Shown: positions 10,116 to 25,335 of the stretch, in pieces | Position numbering within the stretch: the stretch's first letter is position 1 | Layout: every line of letters begins with the position of its first letter | DNA from: Prosapia bicincta | Taxonomy: Eukaryota; Arthropoda; Insecta; Hemiptera; Cercopidae | Direction: 5' to 3' | Length of the DNA stretch: 64,000 nucleotides | Assembly (NCBI GenBank): GCA_036971475.1 | Contig: JBAIZL010000010.1 | Location: 6,890,131-6,954,130, forward strand | Translations under genes and position numbers: made by a program | Notes under the pieces: generated by a model | Database searches by the model: none | What the model was told of the DNA's origin: nothing | What the model saw: only the letters and a program-made list of their open reading frames with translations

Positions 10116-11462
10116 GTGTAAGTTTGCTTTATATAAATCAGTTTTCACAATTTATCACACAATTTTTGGCAATTAATATATTAAAACAGATCTATATATA
10201 AATGGACAGATGGGTAATGCTGAAAGACATATTTGACCTTGCAACGTACCAGTAAACCTTTCCTCTGCAAGTGTTTATATTTAAAGATTCAAGACGTTTC
10301 ATCTGAAATAAGATTCGGCGTCCCAAATCTTGAGAAATATGGTTCCACCTGGAGACTGCAATGAATAGGCTGGAAAGAGATTATTATTAATACTATAAAT
10401 ATCTTCAAAAATAGGTTCATCTTTTAATTATTTACGAGTCCGCGGTATTTTTATTTTATGTGTAGTTCAACCAATAATATTTAATTTTGATGTTTTTTTT
10501 CAAAATAAACAGATTATACTTGGAGTTTAGGTTGTTTATTTTTCGTTTTGAGTTAATTGTTGATATGCTTCTTAACATTGCTAAATTTTATTTGTAGCAC
10601 TTAACAATTTCCTTATTCAGGTAGAATTTGCAACATGTTGTATTATTAAACAGTTTGCCTTTCAGTTACCCCTATACAGGCGATGTTGAAAGTAAACTGT
10701 GAACATAACTACATATGGAGTTAGGTTAGTGTTTAATCATAGCTTGCGTCGATAGGATCAATAAAACGTCTTGAAATATTGTTTAACCTTTACTCAGTAA
10801 TGGACTTTAAAGTTTGGACTTAGATAATGAAGCCCTTCGTTACACATTCCTGTTAAATGATAATGTTTGCTTTCTCCCATTTTAATCAATATTTTACGTG
10901 GATTTGTTTCAATGGGAGTCGAATAATTAAACCATTGAAGTATAAAACATCAACAAACAAACCATCCGATGATAAAATATTCACACACAAACGCTCCTGA
11001 AATTACAAAAATAATCAAACAAACTAATTTTCACGGTGGGTTTATTTAAATATAAACCACCCTTAAAAACAATTAGGTACCTGGTGAATTTATTATATGT
11101 TTTTTATTTAATGTTTACTAAAAAGAACTATTCACACATGAATGGAAGATTCAGGAGAAAAAACTGTAGCCTATCTAGGTGGTTCAAATACAAAAATGGT
11201 GAAGTTTACTTGTCAACGATACGGAATTGCATTTCCTAAACAATTACTTTGGGACGAAAATGCTCCTCTCTACTTTTATTTTCGTATTCTATATCAATAC
11301 GTACGTCTTATCCACGCATTCAGGGTTCCGCTCTACCTTGTTTTAAATAAAATCGGAAGAAGTAAAAGATAAAGTCAATCCGAAGAAGGATAACTGAAAT
11401 CAAAAGAGTTAAATAATATGGTTTGTATAGTATAGGTTTACATTCGATGAAAATGGGAAATA
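10114..11462. other. AT-rich spacer, nothing recognised
   Basis: Short frames, such as an ATG at 11142 giving 76 codons, show no motif I can name. No repeat or RNA gene is seen. Confidence 0.5.
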
Positions 11463-11806
<344 letters not shown>

Positions 11807-11860
11807 TTACAAAACAATATAGGTAATTATAATATAGTATACATAATTATTGTAATTTTC

Positions 11861-11905
11861 ATTCCTGATGATGTCGGTACTGTTTACCAACGAAAAGCTT
11901 TGAAT
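11861..11905 (+). ncRNA. Hammerhead-ribozyme-like core
   Basis: The conserved core elements appear in order: CTGATGA at 11865-11871; a hairpin GTCGGTA (11873-11879) / TACCAAC (11885-11891) with a 5 nt loop and one C-A mismatch, standing for stem II; then GAAA at 11892-11895. Flanking ATTC (11861-11864) and GAAT (11902-11905) could form stem I. Stem III would be very short, from the palindrome AAGCTT. Minimal type I hammerheads with tiny stem III are known from Penelope-like retroelements, where they may act as dimers. A related copy lies on the minus strand at 25901-25945. No Penelope coding region is visible. Cleavage activity is inference. Confidence 0.35.
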
Positions 11906-11969
11906 ATAAATTAATACATATTCTTGTATTTGAATAATCTATGTTGTTTTAAATTATTAAACAAGAAAA

Positions 11970-11971
<2 letters not shown>

Positions 11972-12021
<50 letters not shown>
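11972..12021. repeat. (AT)n microsatellite
   Basis: A run of about 50 bp of alternating AT. Confidence 0.95.
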
Positions 12022-12025
<4 letters not shown>

Positions 12026-13060
12026 ACATATAACTGATGTATAACTACAATAATGTATAACTATACTATATAGTTAGAGCTTTAAAGGTTATAATTTTTA
12101 GTTTACCTTGACTGGCACCATTTATAGACATATCGTACTCTCTTTTTAATTTTATAACCCGACTAAGTATAGATAAATTAACGCTAAACAGTTTAATAAT
12201 ATAATACATTACGCTTCAATACACTAAGACATGCTTTTTTAGAGTTTATTACTTAACATAAATATAAATCATTTTTTTTGTTTTAAACTAATCATTTAAA
12301 AGATATCCAAAGAGCAGAAAAATAATAGAAACAGTCCTGATAAAATATTTTTCTATTGTAGTACAACACAGAAAACGCCTGTAAATTACGTTTAATATTT
12401 CTGTAAATACAGGTTTGATATGCGGCTTGTATCGTGCGCCTAAAACGCTATCAACATTATTAGCCAAAATGTGCTACAACTCTCCCAGACTAACACTTGT
12501 TCGTTAACGAGTATCGAATGACACTTAACTTGTAGAGGCCAATATAACTGGATTCGTACTTCAAAGACGCACCCTATAAAGGCCAGTTGTCAGACTAAAA
12601 ACATTAAACAAAGGGAACTTGAAGCTTCCTTACAATCCTAAACTCTTTAAAGCACTAGCAAAGCGAGATAGTTGGTCCTTGTGAGTAAAACTGAAAAGCT
12701 TTATATCTGATTTCGTTTGTAAATATCTCTTTCAGGAAAAGTTTGTGTCAAATGCTCTCGACGCAAAGTACAAAGCTACAGGAGGTTTATTTTGAAGTCA
12801 GCGTTCGGTTAAGATTGCGTCATTTCAACTCGTTTTAATTCAAAAGAATATGGCTAATTTGAATCCCGAGGATGTTTTCACTAGACCGCTTTATACTATA
12901 AATCTTGTGTGACAGCTGTCATTCTATCTGAGTCGATTCCAGCCTGTATTCGCTAAATTGAGCTACTTTTGGTCAAGCATAGCTATTCCATAACGATCTT
13001 TTTTTTAAACATTTTATTTTTTGTTTTTCAATTGTTCCTGATACTTTAGACTCTCCTTAC
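12022..13060. other. Unique spacer, nothing recognised
   Basis: Composition is more balanced at 12400-12960. A TATAAAGG string occurs near 12573, but no gene follows that I can support. Confidence 0.45.
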
Positions 13061-13093
13061 ATATCTATTTATCTATCTATCTATCTATCAATC

Positions 13094-13157
<64 letters not shown>
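13061..13157. repeat. (ATCT)n-(AT)n microsatellite at the 5' end of an interspersed repeat
   Basis: ATCT repeats pass into a long AT run and then directly into the interspersed element at 13158. In copies 1 and 3 of that element the same place reads CTATATATCTTGTT or TTAATATATCTTGTT, so the microsatellite appears to have grown from the element's own 5' end. Confidence 0.9.
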
Positions 13158-13162
<5 letters not shown>

Positions 13163-13640
13163 TGTTCAAATTTTCAACCACTAAAGAAATAGTTTCTATT
13201 CATCCACTCAAGTTCAAATACATTATTTTAATTTTGTAGTGGATGGCACTTGATGTAATAACATGTTATTCAAATAATATTACATTAATTAAATTTAATA
13301 AATTAATTTTAGTTCCATAACGGAGAAAACGTTTTCACAATAAGTGGAAGGTATGCAATTTAGTTATTTCCTCCCATTTGGCTTAAAATAAATGATAACA
13401 TATGGTTTCATAAACAGCTGAATGTAGGGTCTATGTTAAACGTCATGTGGTAAAGCAGCTGTTTTTAAGCGTATATTACTTTATTTATATTACTGTAGAT
13501 ATTTAATAAAAGAAACTAAAATAAAAGCTTTTTCTGTTGGCCTACGTAGGAATTGACTCTAAACAATTTCTGTTTATACCATTTGAAATAAAATGATATC
13601 CATTGATTAACTTTGTGTTTGTAGTTCTATTGCTCTTTTA
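13158..13640 (+). repeat. Unclassified interspersed repeat family, copy 2
   Basis: This is the fullest copy in the window. It begins ATTGTTCAAATTTTCAACCA and carries ATTCATCCACTCAAG, GTAGTGGATGGCACTTGATG, GGAGAAAACGTTTTCACA, CCCATTTGGCTTAAAATAA, GATAACATATGG and two AACAGCTG/CAGCTGTT half-sites in inverted arrangement. It ends with the palindrome CCTACGTAGG followed by AATTGACT. It has no open frame. Confidence 0.8.
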
Positions 13641-14036
13641 GTGTTATGTTTATAATTTTGCCATTAGGATTACATTGTCCTTAGTAAATGGCGAGTGTAA
13701 GACCAGACAAGAGAGTAAGCTATGCCTACCCTTCCAGGACTAGGTTCAGTATACTATACGTTACTCACTTAGTTGAGTTGGGGGAAAGGGTTGGCATCAC
13801 CTCAGATGTTGTTATTATATTTTAAAACTGTATAATGCATTTGTTACAAAATTAACCTTGTTACTTAGTTAAAAAAAATACTATTTACCTACTAGAGAAT
13901 TTCTTTAGCCCTATGCGTTGTTTTTGTGATTGTCATTAAATAAATAGTTTAAGATCATTTTAGTTTCGGTGTGTTGCTTAAGTACTTAAACCCAATTCCT
14001 TCGCCCAAGTGCATGAAGAGATACAAACACAATCCG
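13641..14036. other. AT-rich spacer, nothing recognised
   Basis: No gene or repeat is identified. Confidence 0.45.
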
Positions 14037-14233
14037 TCCCTCTTCTTATCTCTCTCTCTGTTTCACCTTTTCCTCTCTCTTTCTTATTCTCCATTTCATT
14101 TCGCCTCAATCTATCACTTCCATTTCCATCTACTACTTCTTACATATCTCTCTCCCTTCCTGCACCTCTTTCTTCCTGTACTTCATTTTGTCTGCACCTC
14201 AATCCTTCTCCTCCTCTCTCTTTTTCACTTCTA

Positions 14234-14273
<40 letters not shown>

Positions 14274-14280
14274 AACACAC
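14037..14280. repeat. Pyrimidine-rich tract followed by (CA)n
   Basis: About 195 bp of imperfect CT-rich sequence is followed by (CA)n at 14234-14269 and a short AAAC-type tail. Plus-strand frames of about 100 codons through it are Ser/Leu/Phe-rich artefacts. The strand asymmetry could favour triplex formation. Confidence 0.9.
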
Positions 14281-15374
14281 TATTTTTACTTCTAAAATGT
14301 AACAAAATAATTGACTGAATTTAATTTTAACCCCTTTTTACGGTTGATCTTGCGCTTTATGTAATGCATTCACGTGAAAGACACTTAATAATAAATAATG
14401 GAAGGAGCAGATAGGCTGTCCTCCTGACAAAAGGAAAATGGAAGAAAGCCAATAAGTAAAGTGGCTCTTGCAATATAGCCAGGCAGCGCTGGAGACTCAG
14501 TCCTAGAGCTGATTATTGGTTTCAGCTTAAAACAATTCATTCATTATTCATAGCGCCGTGGAATCGGTTTGTTTGTTCCAGAAGCGGTCATTTCTAATCG
14601 AAACAGATTCCATTCATTAGCAAAAGTGTGGTGAGAAAATTATATTAAAAGAGTTTTATAAAGTGAAGCGTTACACAACAATGACGTCACGCGAAGATTT
14701 TTACTTGCAAAAAAAGTTATTTATTTACGGGAGTAAAATGTGTGGATTTTATTTTAAAAAAACGTCTTTGTCCAGCAACAAACTATAAAAGTTATAAGTA
14801 ATGTTATTTTACATATCTTTTAAAAAATATTCATGTAAATACATCTACTAATAGAGAATGTATCGGGGGTTCACGTGAAGTTAACAGATGTTTAGTACTG
14901 TTATCAGTTTTGTATTTACACGTTTATACATTTTACTCTTGTCATGGTAGGTTTACCAATGACGGTCATTAAATGTTGATTTTGGGAATAAAACAATCAG
15001 TATTTCCTACCATGTCTTGCTGGCAACAAGAGCGTCCGTTAAGGTTAGGATAGCCTCATACCGTATCAAAGTGTATGGAGGTAAAAGATCGAAGTGATTG
15101 ATGATCACAGAAGCTTTCGAACTTTTAACATTTATAGTGGCTGGGTTTTGGAATTAGGAACATGATATGGAAAATATAAGGATTTTAAAAGTAAGACATG
15201 AGTTTTCGGATCTTACCATTTGAGGTTGGGAGAAGGGTTTACCAAAAATGTTGTTTTACAGAGGTAAAATAAATTGTCCAATTCTTGCTGGGGCATACCT
15301 TCAGTTCTTCATAGCGTAATGTCCAATTACACAGAACAAATGTAAATTATTTGTTAATATATTTTAAAAAAAAT
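14281..15374. other. Unique spacer with one CRE site
   Basis: Balanced-composition sequence at 14400-14640 stands out from the AT-rich surroundings but has no long frame. TGACGTCA lies at 14682-14689, in ATGACGTCACGCG. No other feature is recognised. Confidence 0.45.
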
Positions 15375-15775
15375 TAAAAACAATCAAAAAATGTTTTAAA
15401 ATCAATCACTACTTGGTTCAACAAAGTTAAAATTTTCTTTCCGTACTTTTTAATAAATTATTACAACTAATATAAATAATGTAACATAATATATGCGTTC
15501 AAACAGCTGTTCTACCAGAAGTAACTTAAATTAAGTTGTTTTATGAAATCATATGTTACTACTTATTCTAATAAAAATGGAATGAAATAACTATATGCAT
15601 ACCTTGCCCCTTTTTGTGAAAAATGTTTCAATATACAAAACTAAAATTATAAAACTAATCAATTATGAATTATGTAAATGAATTGATATTGAAAAAACCG
15701 TATGAACGTGAAGTGTCATAAAAAGATGTATTTTAATTTGAGTGAATAACCAAATAATAATTTATTAACGAATAC
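15375..15775 (-). repeat. Unclassified interspersed repeat family, copy 4 (reverse)
   Basis: Reading the minus strand gives the family blocks in order: ATTCACTCAAATTAAAATAC, GAAACATTTTTCACAAAAAG, GTATGCATATAGTTATTTC, AGTAACATATGATTTCATAA, GTAGAACAGCTGTTTGAACG, CATATATTATGTTACATTAT and TTTATATTAGTTGTAATAAT. It is the most diverged of the four copies and the only inverted one. Confidence 0.7.
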
Positions 15776-16559
15776 AATTTTACACAAAATATACAAAGAG
15801 AGTGTAAACTAACAGAATGAACTGAAAAAAACTCAAAGAAATCTTTAAATATTTAGGTAAATCGATGTTTATTCTCAAATCATTTAGGCCTACAGCTTTT
15901 AAAATTTAGTTTAATATATTTCTTCATATGAAGTAACAGAGGGAAGTTTGTAAATAAAGATAAATATAGTAACAATTTGAACAATTAGAAACACGGATTA
16001 TAATATCATGATTCGAGTTTTGTAGTCATATCTAAACAAAGTGTCCCAGAAAAAGCGAACGTTTTTAATAAACGTAAATGAAAGTTAATCTTTGTAAAAG
16101 TTAAAATCTCGTGGAAGTATATTTGTGTTAGACATTTTGTTCTCAGAGTCAGATTTTGCTTTAAAGTAAAAACAAGCTTAAAGCTGACGTCACGTTTTGC
16201 CAATAGTCAGTCTCTACACGGCTCAATAAATGTGCCTACTTAATAGTCATTTTTGTTTGTATTTTTAGTAACACTTATGTAATTTTGCGAATGTTTAATT
16301 TTGCTACCGTTTTTAACCGTTTTTTGTATTATTCGTATATATTTTTTAAGTATTTGTTTGCTTTTATATCTATCAATGGCATTTTTAAAAATATTACTTT
16401 TAACATTTAAATTTTGCTTCTTTGTTTTGCTGATCTCCTTTAATTATACCGTTGTGTAAATCTTTCCAATTTGTTACTTGTACTGAATTTGTTATTTCAT
16501 ATATACAACTATTAATTAGCGTAAACATCAATAAAATCTCTGTAACCTGTAACATCTTG
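15776..16559. other. AT-rich spacer with one CRE site
   Basis: TGACGTCA at 16185-16192 is the only notable string. The reverse-strand frame at 16006-16203 (65 codons) shows no motif. Confidence 0.45.
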
Positions 16560-16800
16560 TCAAATCCAAAACTCCATTCATCGCACTTTGGTTATTAATG
16601 ACGGCGCTATTATACACAGCCCAAAACCAACAGGGCAGGGGAAAGGGCAAAGTGATTTCAAACACCGGCGGCCAAACATTATGGAAATTTGGGATCATGT
16701 CGGTCATAATAATCTACGGACAGCTAAGCTTCTAGATAAGAGGGATCTGCGCTTGCGCACTGTCAGCGAGACAAACGTATAAGTCTGTACTTTGTGCGCA
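16560..16800. promoter_or_regulatory. GC-richer patch with an NRF-1-type palindrome
   Basis: This island has more GC and CpG than its surroundings. TGCGCTTGCGCA at 16748-16759 reads TGCGCAAGCGCA on the other strand, an exact match to the NRF-1 (Drosophila ewg) consensus YGCGCANGCGCR. Such sites typically sit at CpG-rich promoters of housekeeping genes. A 64-codon frame (16588-16782) crosses the patch but is not recognised, and no convincing gene lies nearby, so the promoter role is inference. Confidence 0.35.
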
Positions 16801-17598
16801 AACTTTACTAAAAGCATTCAATCGGGTTTGTTGCGTTTAATACAGAAAAGATAATATATAAAGAAAAGACAAATAAATCTAAAACGTTATTTAATATAAA
16901 AAATAATACTAATATTAGTAGTAATAATAACTTTTATTAGACATTACAAACAAAATGTTTATCAAGGTATTTGTAGTTTAGTAAAACAAGGTAAAAATTC
17001 GCTTTTATAAAAATATATAAAATACAATAAAAATAGACTTTAATGCACGGATCTAAAGCCAAAGTCTGTTGAAAAATAAGTAACGGACAGTTTTAGTAAC
17101 ATTTACCTATATCTTATCTGTGAAGGTTATACCATAGGTTTAATATTTGTTTTATTATAGTTGTATTTTTGTTCTACAATTGTTATTTTTTAAGCTTTTA
17201 CCTTCAGTTGATATTTATCAAGGATATCGAAATAAGTTTGACAATACAAATACTGTAGCTCGAAGTTTTTAACCTTTCTCCTCGAGGAATATTGCTGCTT
17301 CTGTAGCGGACATATGAATGAGGAAGATTGGGGAATATTTCTGAATAGAAGCGCATTATGTGCCCCGAGTGTGTATTGGTAGAGGGAGGAATTTTATTTG
17401 GGTAGAAAGTTTTTATTTTGTAACTTCTTTGTCCGTGAGCATTACGGATTCCTGTGAGATGCCAGGAATGTCCGCTTGATATATTACATTTCCCGTGTAG
17501 TGGCAGCACTGTTTTATATTAAATATGTTACTTACAATTAATTATGAGAGTAATTCTAAATTTCTATGAGAAATCCATATATTCCTCGCTTTATTTCA
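16801..17598. other. AT-rich spacer
   Basis: A reverse-strand frame of about 101 codons at 17204-17509 shows no recognised motif and contains no clear initiation context. Nothing else is seen. Confidence 0.45.
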
Positions 17599-21280
<3,682 letters not shown>

Positions 21281-21289
21281 GCTGCCTAT

Positions 21290-22378
21290 GACTTTCCTCC
21301 TAAATGCTACATAGGAAGCCAGTTATCCATGGGACTTGCCACCCCAACACTTCATGGCGGGGAGGAATTCCACTAAACACTACATCATATTTGCCACTTA
21401 TATGTTGCATTATGCATCTCCAAAAAATGCTGTATAATATTGGCTACCCTAATGGTTCGTATAACTTGCCATCGAAACACTTCATGGTGGCGTGGTATTT
21501 CACCTAAACACTCCATCAGACTTGCCACTTATAAGTTGCATCAGGCCTCCCTCAAATGCTGTATATTTTTGTCTACCCTAATGCTGCATATGACCTGCCA
21601 CCCCAACACTTCATGGTGGCATGGTATTTCACCTAAACACTCCATCAGACGTGCCACTTATAAGTTGCATCAGGCCTCCCTCAAATGCTGTATATTTTTG
21701 TCTACCCTAATGCTGCATATGACCTGCCACCCCAACACTTCATGGTGGCATGGTATTTCACCTAAACACTCCATCAGACGTGCCACTTATAAGTTGCATC
21801 AGGCCTCCCTCAAATGCTGTATATTTTTGTCTACCCTAATGCTGCATATGACCTGCCACCCCAACACTTCATGGTGGCGTGGTATTTCACCTAAACACTC
21901 CATCACACTTGCCACTTATAAGTTGCATCAGGCCTCCCTCAAATGCTGTATATTTTTGTCTACCCTAATGCTGCATATGACCTGCCACCCCAACACTTCA
22001 TGGTGGCGTGGTATTTCACTTAAACACTCCATCAGACTTGCCACTTATAAGTTGCATCAGGCCTCCCTCAAATGCTGTAAATTTTTGTCTACCCTAATGC
22101 TGCATATGATCTGCCACCCCAACACTTCATGGTGGCGTGGTATTTCACTTAAACACTCCATCAGACTTGCCTCTTATAAGTTGCATCAGGCCTCCCTCAA
22201 ATGCTGTATATTTTTGTCTACCCTAATGCTGCATATGACCTGCCACCCTAACACTTCATGGTGGCGTGGTATTTCACTTAAACACTCCATCAGACTTGCC
22301 ACTTATAAGTTGCATCAGGCATTTCCCCTAAATGCTGTTTAAGGTTTTCTTCCCTAATGCTACATACAACTTGCCTCC
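21290..22378 (+). repeat. 129 bp minisatellite, about 8.4 copies, open in one frame
   Basis: CATGG(T/C)GG anchors occur near 21352, 21483, 21612 and 21741, then every 129 bp. The first and last copies are degenerate; the middle six are nearly identical. Because 129 is a multiple of three, one frame stays open for 300 codons (TTG at 21440, first ATG at 21452, stop near 22342), giving a 43-residue repeat (TSWWRGISPKHSIRLATYKL ...). By my count about seven inter-copy differences change an amino acid and one is silent, so there is no sign of protein-level selection. It has no signal peptide or known domain. I treat it as a non-coding minisatellite. Confidence 0.85.
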
Positions 22379-23684
22379 TACAAAAGTGACATTTTAGGGC
22401 AACTAAAAAGCTCAATTCTTTTAATGGATGGAATTATTTCGAAAAGCATTTTACGAGAAGTTTTACAGCATTTTAAACTCGCAAGCTGCTTTGTAAGGAT
22501 TTGTAGGAAAGCTAATTCAAATAACGAAGAACAGGGAGAAGACGAAACTATAACAGTGGTTAAAACAAAGCAAATGGCCAAATAAGAATTACAAATATTA
22601 AGATATATGTTATTTTTAAATGCATGATATAGAGTATATTTATAATACTTTAATTGGAGTGGCTACTTCGAAGTAGGGACGTTAGCACTATATTATAAGA
22701 CAAGGCCATATTGTCGGTAAGGATTTACTTTGTTACGTATTGAAATGGTTTTATTACAAGACAGGTTCTATTACAAGATAGTCCAGGTATGTACATGCGA
22801 GGAAGGGACGCCTTTGAAGCACACATTAGGAGTTTATTATTTATTAGGTTTGGCGCAATATCCTTAGGTATTTCTAATTAAGGGCTCTCTGTTAAGAGGT
22901 ATCGTGAATTGTCTTTGGATGGGGAATTCACTGACTCACAAATACCTGATTAAACATGTAATTAACTTGTGACGTCAGTATTAGGGAATCATTAACGTGA
23001 ACAATTGTGAGAAAAAATCTACAAACTCCCCAAAAAACCTGAACTATAATATATGTTCTACAGGAAATATTAAAGTTAATAAATTAATAAGATTTACTGT
23101 TTACTTAAAAACACTAATTTAAAAGGTGACTATTTACCTAGGAGAGATTTAATTCTTTTGTAAAAAAAAACTTAATAAAAATATGACTTGAAAAGCAGTA
23201 TTAATTCTGGTAATAACAGAGTTTCAACCTGAGTTAGCAAATATAACTTTAGTGTTACTCTACATTAAATTGTATTGAAGAGAAGATTGTAAAGTGTTAA
23301 CTCGCGGTTGCCAAAGCTTTCACACTTGATTGATATTTGTTACTTGGTTTTGCTCTGCGAAGACATTTCATCATTAATTTCCAAGATTAATGTTTTACGA
23401 TCGAAATAGCACTGAACCCGTTCTCGTATTGAATGAGCGCTGATTTGGCAACACTGTAATTAACACCGAACAGGAAGGGAGGAGAAATTCTTTGCAATGA
23501 GCATTGTTTGGAGGCTTTGTTTTAGAATCACAACTATTACAAAATGTAATCCGTACTGTCGCTTTTGTAATCAGAGACGCGTAATTATTTTGAGGGGCAC
23601 GAATTGAAACTTATTTTAATGTTCAACTTAAAATAATTAAATTAAAATTAACACAATTTTATTTTAATATTTAATAATAATAAG
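22379..23684. other. AT-rich spacer with one CRE site
   Basis: TGACGTCA at 22970-22977 is the only notable string. The reverse-strand frame at 22378-22581 has no motif. No gene is recognised. Confidence 0.45.
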
Positions 23685-23835
23685 CTAGGTTAGTTTGGGT
23701 TAGGTTGGGTCACTTCAGGTTAGATTACGTAAGAATAGATTAAGTAAGGTCAAGTAATATTAGATTAGGCCAAGTTAGGTCACATCAGGTTAGATTAAAT
23801 TAGAATAGGTGAAGTTAGGTTGGGTTAGATGATTA
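23685..23835 (+). repeat. Degenerate TTAGG-like tract
   Basis: Repeated versions of GGTTAG, GGTTGGGT and AGGTTAGATT make a G/T-asymmetric run, for example GGGTTAGGTTGGGT near 23697-23710 and GTTAGGTTGGGTTAG near 23814-23828. It resembles decayed arthropod telomere-type TTAGG sequence, or one of the GGTTAGGTT-rich interstitial repeats common in insects. It is too diverged for an active telomere. Confidence 0.5.
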
Positions 23836-24589
23836 TTCATAATAAAGCCTTAAAGTGATTCTGAATATGGACGTTCCGTAGAAACTTTACTAGCTCAGCT
23901 GTTTGTGTCGAGGCTTGTCAAAATCAGCTACTAATGTCTACCTGGATGTGCTGACAGATCAAACTATCGGCAAAGATCAAATTATTTCACTTTCATGTTA
24001 AGTTAGGTTTGCAATTAACTTTACCAAGCCTTCACCACCGAATGATTTAGAAATACTGAAAATTAGGTTAGAGCCATGAATCTACTTCAGGGAAAACATA
24101 ATCCTTCCTGGAGTAGGTACAGTCTGCACCAAGATAATGGAGAGGTTTCTACTAGCTACCTGTAAACAGTCGCCGACATATCTTGCTTGATATTTGTTTA
24201 CTGATATAATTACGTTTTACTTATTTACGTTAAAATTAATTAAAGGATAAATTTCTTCAAATATGTATTTCATTAAAAGGTAAAATAACAATATTTTCTA
24301 AGGCCAATGTAAAGTCGCCGAGCCTTTGTTGCACATCTACCAGGTAATTTCCATGAATGTTAATACCAGATAAGGAAATGTCTGCCTTATGCTCCAGATT
24401 CTCTTAAATAATATCTACATTTTAATCACAGACGACAAGGTCTGCTCAGTTTTAATTTCCCTCGGAAAGATCTTCCCCGCCCTACTTATTCCCAGTGGGT
24501 TGTGTTTTATAAATTTCTGAGAGAATCGTTTAGCTTACGGCTCATTAATCTACCAACTTCCTGATGTCGTATTGTGCTGAATATCTTGC
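23836..24589. other. Unique spacer, nothing recognised
   Basis: No gene, RNA or repeat is identified. Confidence 0.45.
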
Positions 24590-25335
24590 GCTCAATAAAT
24601 ATTCGTTATTTTGAACGAGCTTTGAAATATAACTAAAAAATCTAATAAATACTGATGAAAATCCTATTGGATTGATATACTGTACATTTTAATCTCGTAT
24701 AAGATTACATTTTGGGCTTTGGTGCAAAAAGGGAGCAGAACAATTTCTTACGTTAAGTAAGAATATAATTATTAAAACTAACCTGGCTAATATTTCAAAT
24801 ATTAGTCATTACTTATGTAATTTTGTGCTTTAATTTGGAGTTATCTTTCTTTACTTCGGAAATGTATATTGTTTAAGATAGCATTAGGAAATTATTGTTT
24901 AGAATAGTTTTCAAACACACAATATAGATGTAACTGTTTAAACAATCTTTCGGCTTCTTTTTTTTCGCGACTAATGAGTTATAATAAAGTTGTTTGAATA
25001 TTCATATATGTTGGACGAGCTATGAAATGTAACTAAAATCCTATATAATACTGGTTACAATGCTATTGGACTATAAAATCTCATGTATGAGTAAATGGAG
25101 AGCTTTGTTGCTAAAAACGTTAGGCAGCTCCAATTTTTATAAATTTTTATAAAATAAATAATTTGTACTCTATCATATAATTTATTTTACGGCGGTTATA
25201 TTTATTAAAGTAATCTACCTTTTTTCATTTTTTAAAAATTTTACGTCTGTAAGTTTATGTTTTTATTTCAAGTTCTCTTGTTTTGACTTTGAAAGTGTAC
25301 ATTTCTGAAATACCATTAGAAAATACCATAGAAGA
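24590..25335 (+). repeat. Old two-copy tandem duplication, about 400 bp period
   Basis: GAACGAGCTTTGAAATATAA near 24613 pairs with GGACGAGCTATGAAATGTAA near 25013. CCTATTGGATTGATA pairs with GCTATTGGACTATAA, AATCTCGTATAAG with AATCTCATGTATGAG, and a later ATTAGGAAAT with ATTAGAAAAT. The halves are substantially diverged. No coding frame runs through either half. Confidence 0.5.

Noticed and set aside
12560..12600. TATA-box promoter at CTATAAAGGCC
   Set aside because: A single TATA-like string in AT-rich DNA with no initiator, exon or coding frame downstream that can be supported.
21440..22342. 300-codon frame as a real repeat protein
   Set aside because: It starts at TTG or an internal ATG, is entirely made of the 129 bp minisatellite, and inter-copy changes are mostly amino-acid changing. 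There is no upstream promoter or splice evidence.
23685..23835. True telomere or chromosome end
   Set aside because: The TTAGG-like units are diverged and irregular, and unique sequence continues on both sides.
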